From Cunninghamia lanceolata (taxonomy: Eukaryota; Streptophyta; Pinopsida; Cupressales; Cupressaceae): DNA of 64,000 nucleotides. The stretch lies in contig BSBN01000040.1 in NCBI GenBank assembly GCA_027924645.1, positions 372,001-436,000 on the forward strand. Reading direction: 5' to 3'. The stretch's first letter is position 1. Each line of letters opens with the position of its first letter. Below are positions 45,463 to 57,912 of the stretch, one piece after another. The translations under genes were made by a program, and so were the position numbers. A model generated the notes under the pieces. That model saw nothing but the letters and a program-made list of their open reading frames with translations. It did no database searches and had not been told where the DNA came from.

Positions 45463-47000
45463 TTTCTTGAATCAAAAGTCATATGAATTTCACCAGCAAT
45501 CTGTTACCTTGTGAGTTCAATTTACTATGGCTTACAAGTGGCAAAGTATTTGTCATCATATATACCATCTCCATACCTGACAGATCTGAATTTTATTTTT
45601 TGCATAAGCTATAATTCATTTCTAACTACTTTTCCCTCTTGTGCTCCAATCCAATACTTCAATACATTTCTACCAAAAAAAAAAAGATATGGCTGCAAAG
45701 AACACCATCAAGCTTTCAATAATCAATGTGTTTCATTAGATCAAAATTTTTGAGAGTATCCTCCCAAAATCCAATGAGTGTATTTTACAATTATAACATC
45801 ATATAAAACATCTAATCTCATGTCTTCATTTGCTTTTATTTAAAAAATAATAATAATATATATGGACCAATTCATTTCCTAAATTAAAAATATGTTCTTT
45901 TTAGAAATAAAGAAAAGCCCACATAACTCTCTCTTTTTCTTAACATTAAATTAGAAACTAAACTCTTCTCTAATATAAACTATTTCCTTTTTAGAAATAT
46001 ATTAAGTTATAATTAATCCTTTTGAATTATTTTTATTCTTTAAATTGAGCTAGAATCCTACATTCTTTATTTAAAGAAAAGTAAGAAAATAAATTATTTT
46101 GTAGAAAGTTTCTTAAACTTGATTCAATTAATTTGTGATATTATATTTGCTTAAATATGCAAATAATTTCTATATTAGAATAGAAATTAGAGAAAAATAA
46201 AATTAATTAAGTATTAAATTGTAGAATGAATGTGTTAGGGAGAGAAAAATAAATAAATTATTCTTTTAATGATTTTGTTTCTAAAAATTAAGAAATAGAT
46301 TAATTTTAGAATGATTTTGAATATTATCCACATTGCATGTTTATTTAATAGAGAAATAGATTATTTAGAATGATATTTTTTTTTAATAGAGAAAGGATAA
46401 TAATTATATAGAGAGTTTGTATATTGTAAATGATAAATAGGAACCCTCAAGTTTATCCTCAAGGGTTGAATTTAAATTGTATTGTAATTATTTAATTAAC
46501 TTGATTTATAAAAATGACAAATAGTGGGTTACTTTAGTTGTGTTAATGATATATAAATATATTTGTATCCTTGTAAATCAATTAAATAATTATTTTAATA
46601 AATATTTATATGTAGTTAATTTTTATTGTAATTATAGATTTATTCCTTAATAAGAATACAATCAAATGATAAGCTATATTTTAATGTTAATATACTATTG
46701 TAACAACTTAGTCAATTGTAATCTGCTATAGTGGATTAGTTGTAAAGAAGGCATAATTTAATTATAAGTGTATTGATATTGAGAAAATGTAAATTGCTAG
46801 TAATAGGTTTAGTAAATTCAATTTGTGGGTCATGAACTAGTTCATATAGTCTTTTGATTTTGTATCTACCTGTGTGGCTAGTTTTCCAGAGGGTTAGAAT
46901 GGGATGTCTTGATTTCATGTATTATGTTGATAGATGTCTTAAGAACATGATGTTTTAAGAAGCATGATGGTCTCTAGTTATGTATGGACTAAAAGACAAA
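45463..47000. other. Very AT-rich interval, nothing recognised
   Basis: Only short AT-rich runs. No gene, RNA or element boundary supported. Confidence 0.5.
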
Positions 47001-48420
47001 TTGAATGATAAATGTACTTCTTGAGTATGTATTGTTGTCCATTTGGTTGTATTTGTCTTGTATCGAGTTTGGTGGTGAGTTGTGGCATGGATAGACATGA
47101 AAATCATAAAGATGTAATGAATATGTGTTGTTATGGGCAATGGATTAGGAGTTCTGCCTTATGATTATGTTTTGGTATGCAAGAAGGTTCAGTGCCTTGC
47201 ATTGTTATATATACATGTTGATATGCAAAATGGTTAATGCCTTGCAATGTGTATGAAAAGTTTTATTGTTATGATGATATATGTGTAGCTTGATGGATGG
47301 GGTTTCCTAGGTGCGGATAGGGGAGTGGCTTCCAATGTGGGGCCGATGCCCAAATTGGCTTGTCAGGGTAACCCATTGGGAGTTGTTAATCCAGTGATAA
47401 CTTAATAATAAATTTAGAGGGTTGGGTAGTTTTCACACTAATCAAGATAATTGGATGCCTCACTCATGCCTGTAGTGCTCGTTCAGGCTAAGGATGAGAT
47501 GAGAAGGCCGTGGTTGGCAAAATCAACTTCCTTGTCCTCTTGAAAGGAATGTTGATTCCGCATGTGTCACCCTATGGGGCCGACATCTAGTGAGAGACTG
47601 TCAGGGTAACCATAGATGGGGGCCGGCATCTAGCTAGAGACTGTCAAGGTAACCCATGTTAGGACCATGCGATGACACTCTCCTTACTGCAGCCTAGCTT
47701 TCCCTAGTTGTACTCTCCCCATTTGTTAAGTGTTTGCCTTTGGAAGTACTGTTGTGTTGTTGTGATATTGACTTGTGATGTTGGAGTCATGTGTTGTCTT
47801 ATAGCCACTATCCACCTGTCTGTATGTTGTAGTGGGAACCTTATGTTAACTCCTAAGCTCGGGGGGTGGACCTTAGGGTTCCACATGGTCGGGTGGAAGA
47901 GCTTTATCCATTGGTTTTTTCTCTTTCTTGCTGCTGTTCGAGAGCGAGGAGGAGATACCTTGTGTATCAGACATCAAATCTTGTACCTGGTTATGAAGAC
48001 AGTCATTATGCTCATGTACTAGCCTGTGTATCAGTTGATTTATAATGTATGTATTCAGATGTATTCAGAAGGTGATAATGTATCAATGTATTGATGTACT
48101 CTTATGTATGGACCTAAATATGTACATGTAATCTTGATCAAGTTGATTATCTAACTGATGTCATGAAATGGAGATGTATATGTATAATCATCAGTGTAAT
48201 AGTTTCAGAATTGTTCTACCGATGTTAGTTAGTAATGCATGTGAAATATGTTGATTAAATTGTCAAGTAATACAACCATGAGACCTTGGAAGACAAGTTG
48301 TTAGTTAATGATGTGCATAGATTTGTTCAACTTTACCCTGTTATTTTATACAAAAAAAATATTTCTGTCTTGCATAGCACAAATGTGTTGTTTTCTAAGG
48401 TTATCTTAGCGGGGTATTAC
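47001..48420 (+). repeat. LTR-like fragment ending GCGGGGTATTACA
   Basis: The end GGGGTATTACA is a typical chromovirus LTR terminus. Inside, GTGGGGCCGATG..GGGTAACC motifs repeat three times (about 47335-47375, 47568-47615, 47620-47660). A 25-bp segment near 47830 is similar, in inverted orientation, to 43045-43070. No partner LTR or TSD found. Confidence 0.4.
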
Positions 48421-50526
48421 ATGAATCTTCCTTCGAAGATGGAAGGAGAGTATCATCCGGGAGGAAGAGATAGATGTCGGGAAATGGGTCCAATTGCCAT
48501 ATGAGTATCAGACTTTATGTCCTTATGAACTCTTGTAAGTTGGCATAAGTTACGTCTTTTCTTTGCTAGTCAATTATCTATATGTGTCGTCTTGTTGATT
48601 GAGTCATTTCAACAATGTTTGCGTCTACTCGACCAAACGACATTTTTAGAATGTCAACATGAGTCGAGAGATAGTCTCGCCAAGTGGCGGAATACCTTCT
48701 TGTTTCTCTATTTATTCCTGAACCAGGATTTTGAACTTATTATTCTTGGTATAATATGCTTTGGGTTTATAGCGAAGAAGGGGGAGCAGTGCTCGACCCC
48801 TAAATCGCATGTTGATCGTGCCACCATGTTGGTGATGATGTCGTATGACGACATCTTGATTGTTATGAGTATCTTCATACATCAAGAAGATGTATGGAAA
48901 TAATATTATGCTATGACTATTTAAACCTAATATTGAATCCCATGTTAATATTAATATGGTTATTTATTTTGTATTTTGGCTGACATCACCCACGGTAGTG
49001 GAGTGATGAAATGTCATTTTGGACCAATCGGAGCTTTATGCTCACTGCTCACTTGCATATAGCAAGTATTGGATTGAGAGTCTCCTTAGAAACTGTAGGT
49101 GGTGGAGTGGAGAAACCACCCACCACTTCATGGGCGTGGGTGGTAGTTACCCTGCATGCTTGGCATACCAAGAAGACCGAAACCCAGCTGTGGTAAGTCT
49201 TGTCACTATCAATTATTATCATTATTCATTCTTATCATCACATATGATCATTTTGTTGTTCTCTGCGCTCAGGAGATAGAGCAAGAACAAGGAAATTTTT
49301 AGTTGGCTAAAACCTTTGGGAGACCATAGGAAGTGGCACGTTAACACTCGGCTGTGAGTCTCAATAGACTGTGTTGACAACACCAAATGACTTCATTTAG
49401 GTTATAATCAAAGTCTGGAAAGACTTATTTAATGTTGATTGTTATCAGTAATGATTACCTAAAGTATAGTGTCAACTGTGTCGACTTTCATATGATATAA
49501 TTGTTGTGTTAATCATTTGAAGCTTTCAGGTCACAGTCCATCGATAAGCCAAACTTTATATCTCAGACCTTCTTATCTAAGTTACTGTGTTTAAACTTGT
49601 TAATGTATTCATTTGGAGGTATACTCCAGGCCGCGGGGCTGATAATGATATATATATATATATAACACAAGTTAATATTGACTGTAATTCCTATAGTTTT
49701 TGCTCGAGGCCTTTAAGGCCGAGCTCAAAACTACTGTAGCAAACTCATGTCGAGTGCTGACATGGCATAATTGATAATAAGTTTAAAGATAACACTAAAT
49801 CTCTTATGATGAGCTTGGGCTGATAGTGCTCATGGCATATAATGTGTAAAACCATTGTGTAAGATATATATTTGAAGGCTCAACCTGCATGTGGCCGAGG
49901 CACCAACCTTGAACTGTTATGATGATCTTTTGAAACTTTAATCTTAGACCATGCCAAGAGCACTTAAGTACAATCTTGAAACCATCATACATAGAACTTG
50001 ACTGCTATTGAAGGGTTATTAGGATAACCATAATGCAGTATATATTGACCTCTCGATAAAGAAGGAGATTAGAATTATGGAAGTAGTATTACTCAAAGGC
50101 AACTTTGCATGCATGCCAAATTAATAGTGAGGATTCTCCTCTTGATGCTTATAACATTACGAGATTGAGAACTAAGTTTAGTTTAAATCTCTTGCATTGT
50201 ATTGTAAATGAAATCCATTTTCTTTCTAGTAGCCAAACTCCATGAAGGGAGTCTATAATGCTATGAATTCACGTAGAGTCCTTGAGATATAATCTTTTTA
50301 ATAGTTCAATCGACCTTTTGGACCTTTGAAGGTACCCTTCTAGATGACTTGAACTAAAAGCAAACCTTGGGAAATGTGTTCATCAATTGGGTAAGGTCAC
50401 GAGTCAAAAACATGATTAAACTTTTATCATTATGAAAGTATGGGAATAGGGTGACGTGGAGTCATAGATTCCCTATAACAATGCTTGACTGTTAATGATA
50501 GTTATTATGATAGCTAAGATGCATCT
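48421..50526. other. Unassigned sequence left of element 3
   Basis: The frames at 48592-48903 and 49011-49279 (both +) carry no motif I recognise. 50150-50526 is a diverged copy of 57430-57780 (ATTGTAAATGAAATCC-like, then GGGAATAGGGTGACG and TTCCCT), so the insertion at 50527 lies in a locally repeated sequence. Confidence 0.4.
50522..50526. repeat. Target site duplication CATCT (left)
   Basis: Directly before the LTR start TGTAAAGAGG; repeated at 57269-57273. Confidence 0.92.
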
Positions 50527-51771
50527 TGTAAAGAGGAAAATTAGTTTAAAGGATAGTGTTGGTGTTTGATTAGTTTGATGTCTATCCTCCTTTCTCCACT
50601 TACATTCAAGGACCTTGGGTCGAGTGACAATGCACTATTAGGCCCTTGATCACTGTGAGATGTAGGGAAACTTGGATTTATGTGATTTGATTACTGTTGT
50701 GTGCAATTATGCTCAATTATACCTCAAAACCCTAATTATGCAATTACGGAAGCAAACAGAGAAATTACTGAAAAATGCTACGATAAGATGTAAAATGACA
50801 GATAAATGTGCACCTATTTTCGAAGTTCAAGAAGCGAAACAGTCGAGGACTAATGAGCGGGCACCCAAGTCCAATGCCTAGGTTTTTGTCGGGATCTGGA
50901 AGCTTGATCTATAACTTGTTCTTGCTGTATCAAAGATTTTCTCGTCATGGAATCCGGAGGACTAAAGAGCAGGCGCCCAAGTCTAGGGTGCTATTTTCAA
51001 CTCTGATATGCAAATCTGACACTTTGTAATACCCTCCTGCAACTCCACCTTTCCTATATCTTCAACCTGTAACCTGCAATCACAAAAACTTTGGGAGGGG
51101 GTTGTGGTGTTTAGAGGTTTGCCTTAGTCAAACCCCGGAGAGACATTCAAGTCTTGCGAACATCGTTGTCAGATAGAGAGTGCGTGCCCTTGGGAAGTAG
51201 AGGTAAAAACCAAATGATAAATGCTTAAAAACACAAATGATGTCACCTTGTAGTGAAGATCTCATGGAAGGAAGAAGCTCTTCATGCCATGAGGATATGG
51301 ATGCTCAAATCTGCAAATACAAACACATAGACAACACAAATCTGCTCTTGCTACACAATGAATGCCTTGAATTACCTTTAGAATGCTAATGCTCATCTAG
51401 TTGTAATCTAGTTTACAAATGAATGCCTAAACATGCTTATATATGCAACTACAAATACTCCCACCAAGAATTTCATAATTTAAACTTACCGTGTCAGCAT
51501 AGGACCCAAATAACGGTCACAAGCTGACACTCAAAATTTGGGATTGACCCAAAATAGGGCAGGACTAGGGTGCGGGTGACCAAGTCCTCCCTTCCTATTT
51601 TGGTCAAGGTTAGGTTCAAGGGATCCCCCTAAGTCCCATTTGTCATGAAACTTAGGGATCATTTCATTGGGATGTCAAATATGATGCAAGATGTCCTAAA
51701 TGTAGATTGAAGACCTGGGAGCTAAACCTTATGAGGGAAATGCCCCCAAGGGGACATTTTCTAACGTTACA
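50527..51771 (-). repeat. 3' LTR of element 3 (1245 bp)
   Basis: Starts TGTAAAGAGG and ends TAACGTTACA on the plus strand. Confidence 0.93.
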
Positions 51772-51787
51772 TTTAGCCCCCACTTTA
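51772..51787 (-). promoter_or_regulatory. Polypurine tract of element 3
   Basis: Minus strand TAAAGTGGGGGCTAAA abuts the LTR, as in element 2. Confidence 0.85.
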
Positions 51788-53464
51788 GTGTATGTATAGA
51801 TGCAAGGCCAATACATGCATTAAAGTATGGTCAACAAATACACCAAGCACAGAGAAGACATGCCAGACACATTGAAGACAATGACAGGCACACAAAACAT
51901 GGAGAAGACAGTTATAGTCACACAGAACACGGAGAAAACAACAGATGCATAAAAGACAGTTAATGCATGGTAGACATGAATGATTTCTTTTCTTTTCTTT
52001 TTCTCATATATATATGAAATGCAGATGCAAGTACAAGAAAGTAAACACACCTCCCATAATGCAGGAAGCACTCATTGTGCTAGTCTTTAAACTACATATA
52101 TGGGGCAACACACACACAAGACACACCAAACCTCCCAAAATGCAGGAAGCACTCATCACGCTGGTCTTTAGACTTCATATGGGGCAACAGACATGCCAAA
52201 TAAAGCAAGCACGCCAAACACACACACTTTTAAGACACAGAGAAAACATGACAGACAAGCGATGGAGTGTTCCTATTTCTAGGCTCATTACCATCTCAAG
52301 CACATTACAGGCACACACCAACGATTGGGATTCACCACAACAATAGCTGAAGACACGCTTAAGGGTTGAGTTAGTCACAGAACCGCTCCCTGCCTCTCGA
52401 TGAGGACTTTTTGAAAAATGATAGGATGGGCACTCTCGGCAAGAGATACACCACCCCCGCTTCTATAGAGGGCTTAAGATAATTGATTGATTGATTGCAA
52501 ACAAACTCAGAGTGCAAGAGGGACTCATCGCCACCAGTCTTTAAATTGCACCTGAGGACAAGCACATTGCTAACATCTACAACAAACAACTTACCTTAAA
52601 TATGCCCCCACCTTAAGGTGGTTGATATTAGGTATCGATATCAAGCACATTAAGGTAGGAAGAAAACACACAAGGGAACACAGACTTTCGCAAAGCCCAT
52701 GCCCCCCGGAGGTGACATGTATTTTACGATTGCCAAATGTTCCCACAAACACATCCCTGCAAGAAACATGTTAGTGTCCATAATCATGATAAACAACAAC
52801 ATCTATGCATATGATTAATCACACAAAGAGCCAAGGTTATACTACGAATTTGGAGATTAAGGATAACCGTGGGGCTATATCACAAAAATCTCAAAATCGA
52901 GTGTCACCAAGGCGAGATTCAAAGACAAACAAAGTGCACAGAGCAGCAATATTGTTAAGGTTTGTAAGTGAGATCAAACATCATCAAAATCACTATGTAG
53001 AAAGCACAGAGTGCTTCTACTAGCCAAGCGTCATATAAGATACACAACCCCATCGTCATATTAGGAACTAAGTCCAATTTTTGATTTCTCACTAAAGGGG
53101 TGCTAGGTCCGCATCAGTATAAATGTTTTTCTTCATCCACCAGCTAGATAGAAACACTAGAGGAAGAGAAACAATAAATAAGAGAGGAAAAACAAGTGTC
53201 TTAGGGACAGTCATGTAGGAGGGTGCCCCCAATTCACCAACTGCAACGCTATGTTCGTAAGACACAACACACAACAATGAAATCAAAGAGAGAGGCAATA
53301 TAGAATAATGATGATACAAATAGAAGAAAGTCACAACAGAGGCGGTCTCTTGGTATCCCAGACCTTACAAGAGAATTAGGGGTCATCCCAGGAGGCCTAA
53401 ACAACATATAACACATCACAGGAGAAGCACATCACAAGACAGATAAAGAGTTAGAAATACTTAC
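51788..53464 (-). other. 3' non-coding region of element 3
   Basis: Colinear with 20514-22212 of element 2, including the boundary at the donor GTAAGTAT. No open frame is conserved between the two copies. Confidence 0.65.
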
Positions 53465-54592
53465 CTGTAGGATCTTTGGACTAAGTCTTGTCATCAAGCA
53501 AATCATTGTCATCCTCCCACTCCTAAATGTTAGAGGAAAGTGGGACATAAGGTACCATGGCCCAATTCTTGTCCTTGACTTTAGATTGTTCATTCTTGGG
53601 ATCATCTTTGTTTTTTTCAATGTTTGGATCAATGTTTTCTTGTTGAGATGCAAGGTGTATGGCATAAGCTTGTCTTCTTCTCCTTCTTTCTCTTGCTTTT
53701 CTATTTCTTTTTATCTTGCCACTTATCTCTTGTAAGATAGGGCTTTGTTCTTTCATGGGTTTTTTTTATTTTAGAAGAGGAAGCACTGGGATCAAATCTC
53801 ATTTGTCGAGGTGGAATGCTTTGTTGTTGATAATTACCTCCCGATCCTTGTAAGGATGGTAGGGGAGGAACCTTAGCATAGGGACCTTGTCCTTTCGGTC
53901 TAGGGTTCTCTTCAAATGCGGGTTGCTTGTCTTTTGTTATTTCATGCATAGAAGGACCGGCCATTGGATGTAATAGTTTTTCTTTGTAATTTCTATAGCT
54001 CAAGAAGTTAAAGTCTGTTCGTGGCTCCGGTTCCTTTTTAGATTTGTCCCAAAAGTAATCCAGTGTACAATGTTTTCTTGCAACCAAAGGTTTATACTTA
54101 TTGCGAGGGATAGTAATTACATGTCCATCAAAAGGAAATTTTAGATAATTATGAATTGTTGAAGGGACAACTTTCATAGCCTTTAACCAAGGGTGTCCCA
54201 ATTTAATGTGAAAGAGGTCAAAAACGGGGACAACATCAAACCATTGTTCTACATGTTTCTCAAATACTGTGACCAACAATGATATTTTCTCAGAAGTGTT
54301 TATAAAAGTTCCCTTATGTGTTTTAATCATCATGTCCGAAGGGTCATAAGATCCTTGCATTAATTGATGTGAAAAGAGGAATTCTTCAGTAGCTACATTG
54401 GTCATGCAATTAGGATCAATAAGGGTTTCCATCCACAGGGTCTCCCATTATTTTCATAGTGATGTATAGAGGTCCTTCAGTATCTCTGATTGTTCTATCA
54501 TGAGGTGTAAACACAAATTCAGGTTCAGGGAAATTTCTCTTCATGTAAGGCCTAAGAGGGAACCTATTGTTGTTGTTGCGATTAGAGGCCAT
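53465..54592 (-). pseudogene. Protease-like ORF of element 3, two frameshifts
   Basis: Minus-strand ATG at 54592 opens an asparagine-rich start (MASNRNNNNRFPLRPYM), then FVFTPHDRTIRDTEGPLY. The frame changes near 54435, and 54432-53701 carries a retropepsin-like fold by pattern (TLIDPNCMTNVATEEF, then LGHPWLKAMKVVPSTIHNYL). The frame changes again at an 8-T homopolymer (53760-53767) into a very basic stretch (KARERRRRRQAYAIHLASQQ) and an acidic end interrupted by TAG. The catalytic DxG is DPN, so protease activity is doubtful. RT and integrase are absent. The region ends at a splice donor (53465/53464). It is not alignable by eye with the element 2 ORF except in the ILG/RPW part of the fold. 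Confidence 0.65.
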
Positions 54593-56053
54593 GTGTATAT
54601 GTTTAGGTTAATGCAAGATCATATTTTAAAAGTTTTCCTAAAGTATGCCAAAGACAAGTGCAAAACTATATGCAAAAGTGACCTAAAATGCTTGATTTTT
54701 TGTACTTTTTCAATGTGAATATATGAAAGAAAAGGTGTTGTAAGGAATTTGATCAGGGGCAGAAAATAATATGTCTGATATCAGTCCAATACAGCCATAA
54801 TATCCATCACAACACACTCTTGATGCAACTCTAGAATGATGACTAGTCCAAACCTAGTGAAAATACACGAAAATATGTGATTTTTTTTCACCAAATCTCA
54901 ATGCAAAAGAGCATGACAAAGGGTGTTGTGAGGAAAATGATGATGGACAAAAAATTATATCAGTAATAACAGCCACCTAATGCTAAAAAATCTGTCACAA
55001 CACGCTTATAGTGCCACTCAAAATCAAACCCTAGTGAAAATATAGCAAAAATATGCAATTTTTCACAATTTTTCAACTCCAAGACCTAGAAAAAGAGGTG
55101 CTGTAAAGAATTTTAGGAGGTACAGAAAATAATAGCAATGATATTAGTCACCTACAATCATAAAATCTTTTACAACACGCCTGGATTGCAATCTAGGTCA
55201 AACCCTAGGGCAAATATAGCAAAAATGTGCATTTTTTTGCCAAATTTTCAATACAAGGGCTCAATATCAAGGTGTTGTGAAGATTTTTAGGAGGGGAAGA
55301 AGATAATAACTCTGATAACAACCATTTAGTGCAAAAATATTCTTCACAACACGCCTATGGTGCAAATCTAGAGAGTCGATAAGGACAAATCTAGTGAAAA
55401 TCAAGGTTTTTCAAGCCCTAGGTTTGAGATCTTGATGAAAAATGCTATATGAATACGTTGAAATATGATTAATGATGAAAAGTAGATGTACAAATGATTT
55501 CCAAGCCCTACAATGCAAAATGCAAGTGCAAATCTAATGAAAAATCAATGAAAATGTTAGTTTTTGTTGAAATTTTCTATGTAAAAATGCAAATTTTTGA
55601 GATCTAAATGCAAATTTACACTAAAATGCAACACTACATCCAAATGCAAATTTGAATGAGTGTGTAAGATCAGTAGAAATATTTGAAATAAGATTTTGCC
55701 TACAAACCCTAGTTTTTGAAATTACTAGGTTATATGAAAAATTCAAAATTTGCAAAAAAACCCTATCAATTTTATGATGAAAATGCCATGCAAGCTATTG
55801 AATTTTTATAATTTTCTACAATTTATCTCAGATCTAATGGAAAAATTAGAAATTTGATAAAATTCAAATTAATTAATGCAAAATAAAAACCCTAGAACGT
55901 AATTTTTTTCAAATTTTTCAAAATTTTCTAATTTTTTGTAAGTTTTTCAATGCAATAAGATGAATGATAATATGAATGAATGAAATTAATGCAAATATGA
56001 AGCAAAACACTAAGCAAGGTGCAAATAAGTTCAATAAAATGGGTTCACCAAAA
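54593..56053 (-). repeat. 5' leader of element 3 with ~185-bp inverted-repeat units
   Basis: Units begin near 54733, 54923, 55096 and 55271 with GTGTTGT or GTGCTGT and carry complementary ACAACAC 80-100 nt on. Unit 4 has a perfect 12-bp arm, GTGTTGTGAAGA with TCTTCACAACAC. 55420-56053 is AT-rich leader without units, ending at the primer-like site. Confidence 0.75.
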
Positions 56054-57268
56054 TGTAAAGGGGGAAATTAGTTTAAAGGATAGTGTTGGTGTTTGATTAG
56101 TTTGATGTCTATCCTCCTTTCTCCACTTACATTCAAGGACCTTGGGTCGAGTGACAATGCACTATCAGGCCCTTGATCACTGTGAGATGTAGGGAAAATT
56201 GGATTTATGTGATTTGATTACCAATTGTGTCCAATTATGCTCAATTATACCTCAAAACCCTAATTATGCAAGTACGGAAGCAAATAGACAAATTACTGAA
56301 AATGTTGTGACAAGAAGATGTAAAATGACAGATAAATGTGCACCTATTTTCAAAGTTTGGGAAGCGGAATAGTCAGGGACTAATGAGCAGGTGCCCAAGT
56401 CTAATGCCTAGGTTTTTGTCGGGATCTGGAAGCTTGATCTGTAACCTGTTCCTGTTGTATCAAAGATTTTCCCGTCAAGAAATCCGGAGGACTAAAGAGC
56501 AGGCGCCCAAGTCTAGGGTGTTATTTTCAAATCTGATTTGCAAATTTGACACTTTGTAATACCCTCCTGCAACTCCACTTTCCTGTATCTTCAACCTATA
56601 ACCTGCAATCACAGAAACTTTGGGAGGGGGTTGTGGTGTTTAGAGGCTTGCCTCAGTCAAGCCCCAGAGAGACATTCAAGTCTTCCGAACACCGTTATCA
56701 GATAGAGAGTGCATGCCCTTGGGAGGCAAGGGCAAAAACCAAATGATAAATACTTAAAAACACAAATGATGTCACCTTGTAGTGAAGATCTCATGGAAGG
56801 AAGAATTTCTTCATGCCATGAGGAGATGGATGCTCAAATATACAAATACAAACACATAGACAACACAAATCTTCTCTTGCTACACAATGAATGCCTTGAA
56901 TCACCTTTAGAATGCTAATGCTCATCTAGTCGTAATATATGCAACTACAAACACTCCCGCCAAGAATTTCGTAATTCAAACTTACCGTGTCGGCATAGGA
57001 CCCAAATAACGGTCACAAGCTGACATTCAAAATTTGGGACTGACCCAAAATAGGGCAGGACTAGGGCGCGGGTGCCCAAGTCCTCCCTCCCTATTTTGGT
57101 TAGGGTTAGGTTCAAGGGACCCCCCTAGGTCCCATTTATCATGAAACTTAGGGATCATTTCATCGGGATGTCAAAATATGATGCAATATGTCCTAAATGC
57201 AGATTAAAGACCTGGGAGCTAAACCTTATGAGGGAAAAGCCCCCAAGGGGACATTTTCTGATGTTACA
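56054..57268 (-). repeat. 5' LTR of element 3 (1215 bp)
   Basis: Starts TGTAAAGGGG and ends TGATGTTACA. It lacks about 35 bp present at 51407-51441 of the other copy. Confidence 0.93.
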
Positions 57269-57273
57269 CATCT
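57269..57273. repeat. Target site duplication CATCT (right)
   Basis: Exact match to 50522-50526. Confidence 0.92.
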
Positions 57274-57660
57274 TATGTATTTAAAATATATGTTGACTCC
57301 TTATTGAAGAAGGAGAGATGGATAAGAGGTAAGTTGTATTGCCATGTAGGCGACATTAAGTGCATGTCAGGTTTATTGGAGGAACTATTTCTCCTAGATA
57401 ATTATATACTTATGAGAATGAATAATATGGTTAGTATGAAACTTTTGTATTGCAACGTAAATGAAAGTCATCTCTTTTTGAATGGCCGTACTTCACGAAT
57501 GAGGTATAAGATATTCAAACCCATGAGAATACTTGAGATAGATTCTTTTTAGTAAGACCGACTTATTAGACTATTATGATATAAGTCTTAAATGTCATGA
57601 ATTTGAATGTAAACCTTGCGATAGGTCAATATGAAACTATGAACCTAGGAAAGTCATAAG

Positions 57661-57912
57661 TTGGAAAACTTGTTTTGGCTATTGACATTTTAAAAAGATG
57701 GGAATAGGGTGACGTCGAGAGTCACAAGTTCCCTGTTGTGAAAGTAATGTAACATAATTGAATGTACTCCCAAGATAGGAGTCGTTTGTTGGGAAAAGTT
57801 GATTTGGCTATTGTCATGTTGAAAAATGGAACAGAGTGACGAGGAGTCACAGGTTCCCTGTTGTGAAAGCAACCTGTTATATTTAATGTCCTTCCTAAGA
57901 TAGGAGTTGACT
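57661..57912. repeat. Tandem duplication of a ~126-bp segment
   Basis: 57661-57788 and 57789-57912 share TTTGGCTATTG, GTGACG..GAGTCACA, TTCCCTGTTGTGAAAG and AAGATAGGAGT. A third diverged copy is at about 50400-50520, left of element 3. Confidence 0.8.

Larger units (their letters stand above)
50527..57268 (-). mobile_element. Non-autonomous retroelement 3 (6.7 kb, both LTRs)
   Basis: LTRs at 50527-51771 and 56054-57268, TSD CATCT on both sides, PPT next to the left LTR and a TGGTGAACCC primer-like sequence just inside the right LTR, so the orientation is minus. Internal region 4.28 kb: leader with inverted-repeat units, one broken protease-like ORF, a splice donor and a 1.7-kb 3' region. No RT or integrase. 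It is the same family as element 2 by LTR, leader, 3' region and PPT, but the ORF differs. The LTRs differ by several percent plus a ~35-bp deletion in the right copy, so it is older than the Tat element. Confidence 0.92.

Noticed and set aside
42238..48420. One LTR retroelement running from TGTTACATCCCC to GGGGTATTACA
   Set aside because: The termini look related, but no second LTR pair, PBS, PPT or TSD connects them. They are kept as separate fragments.
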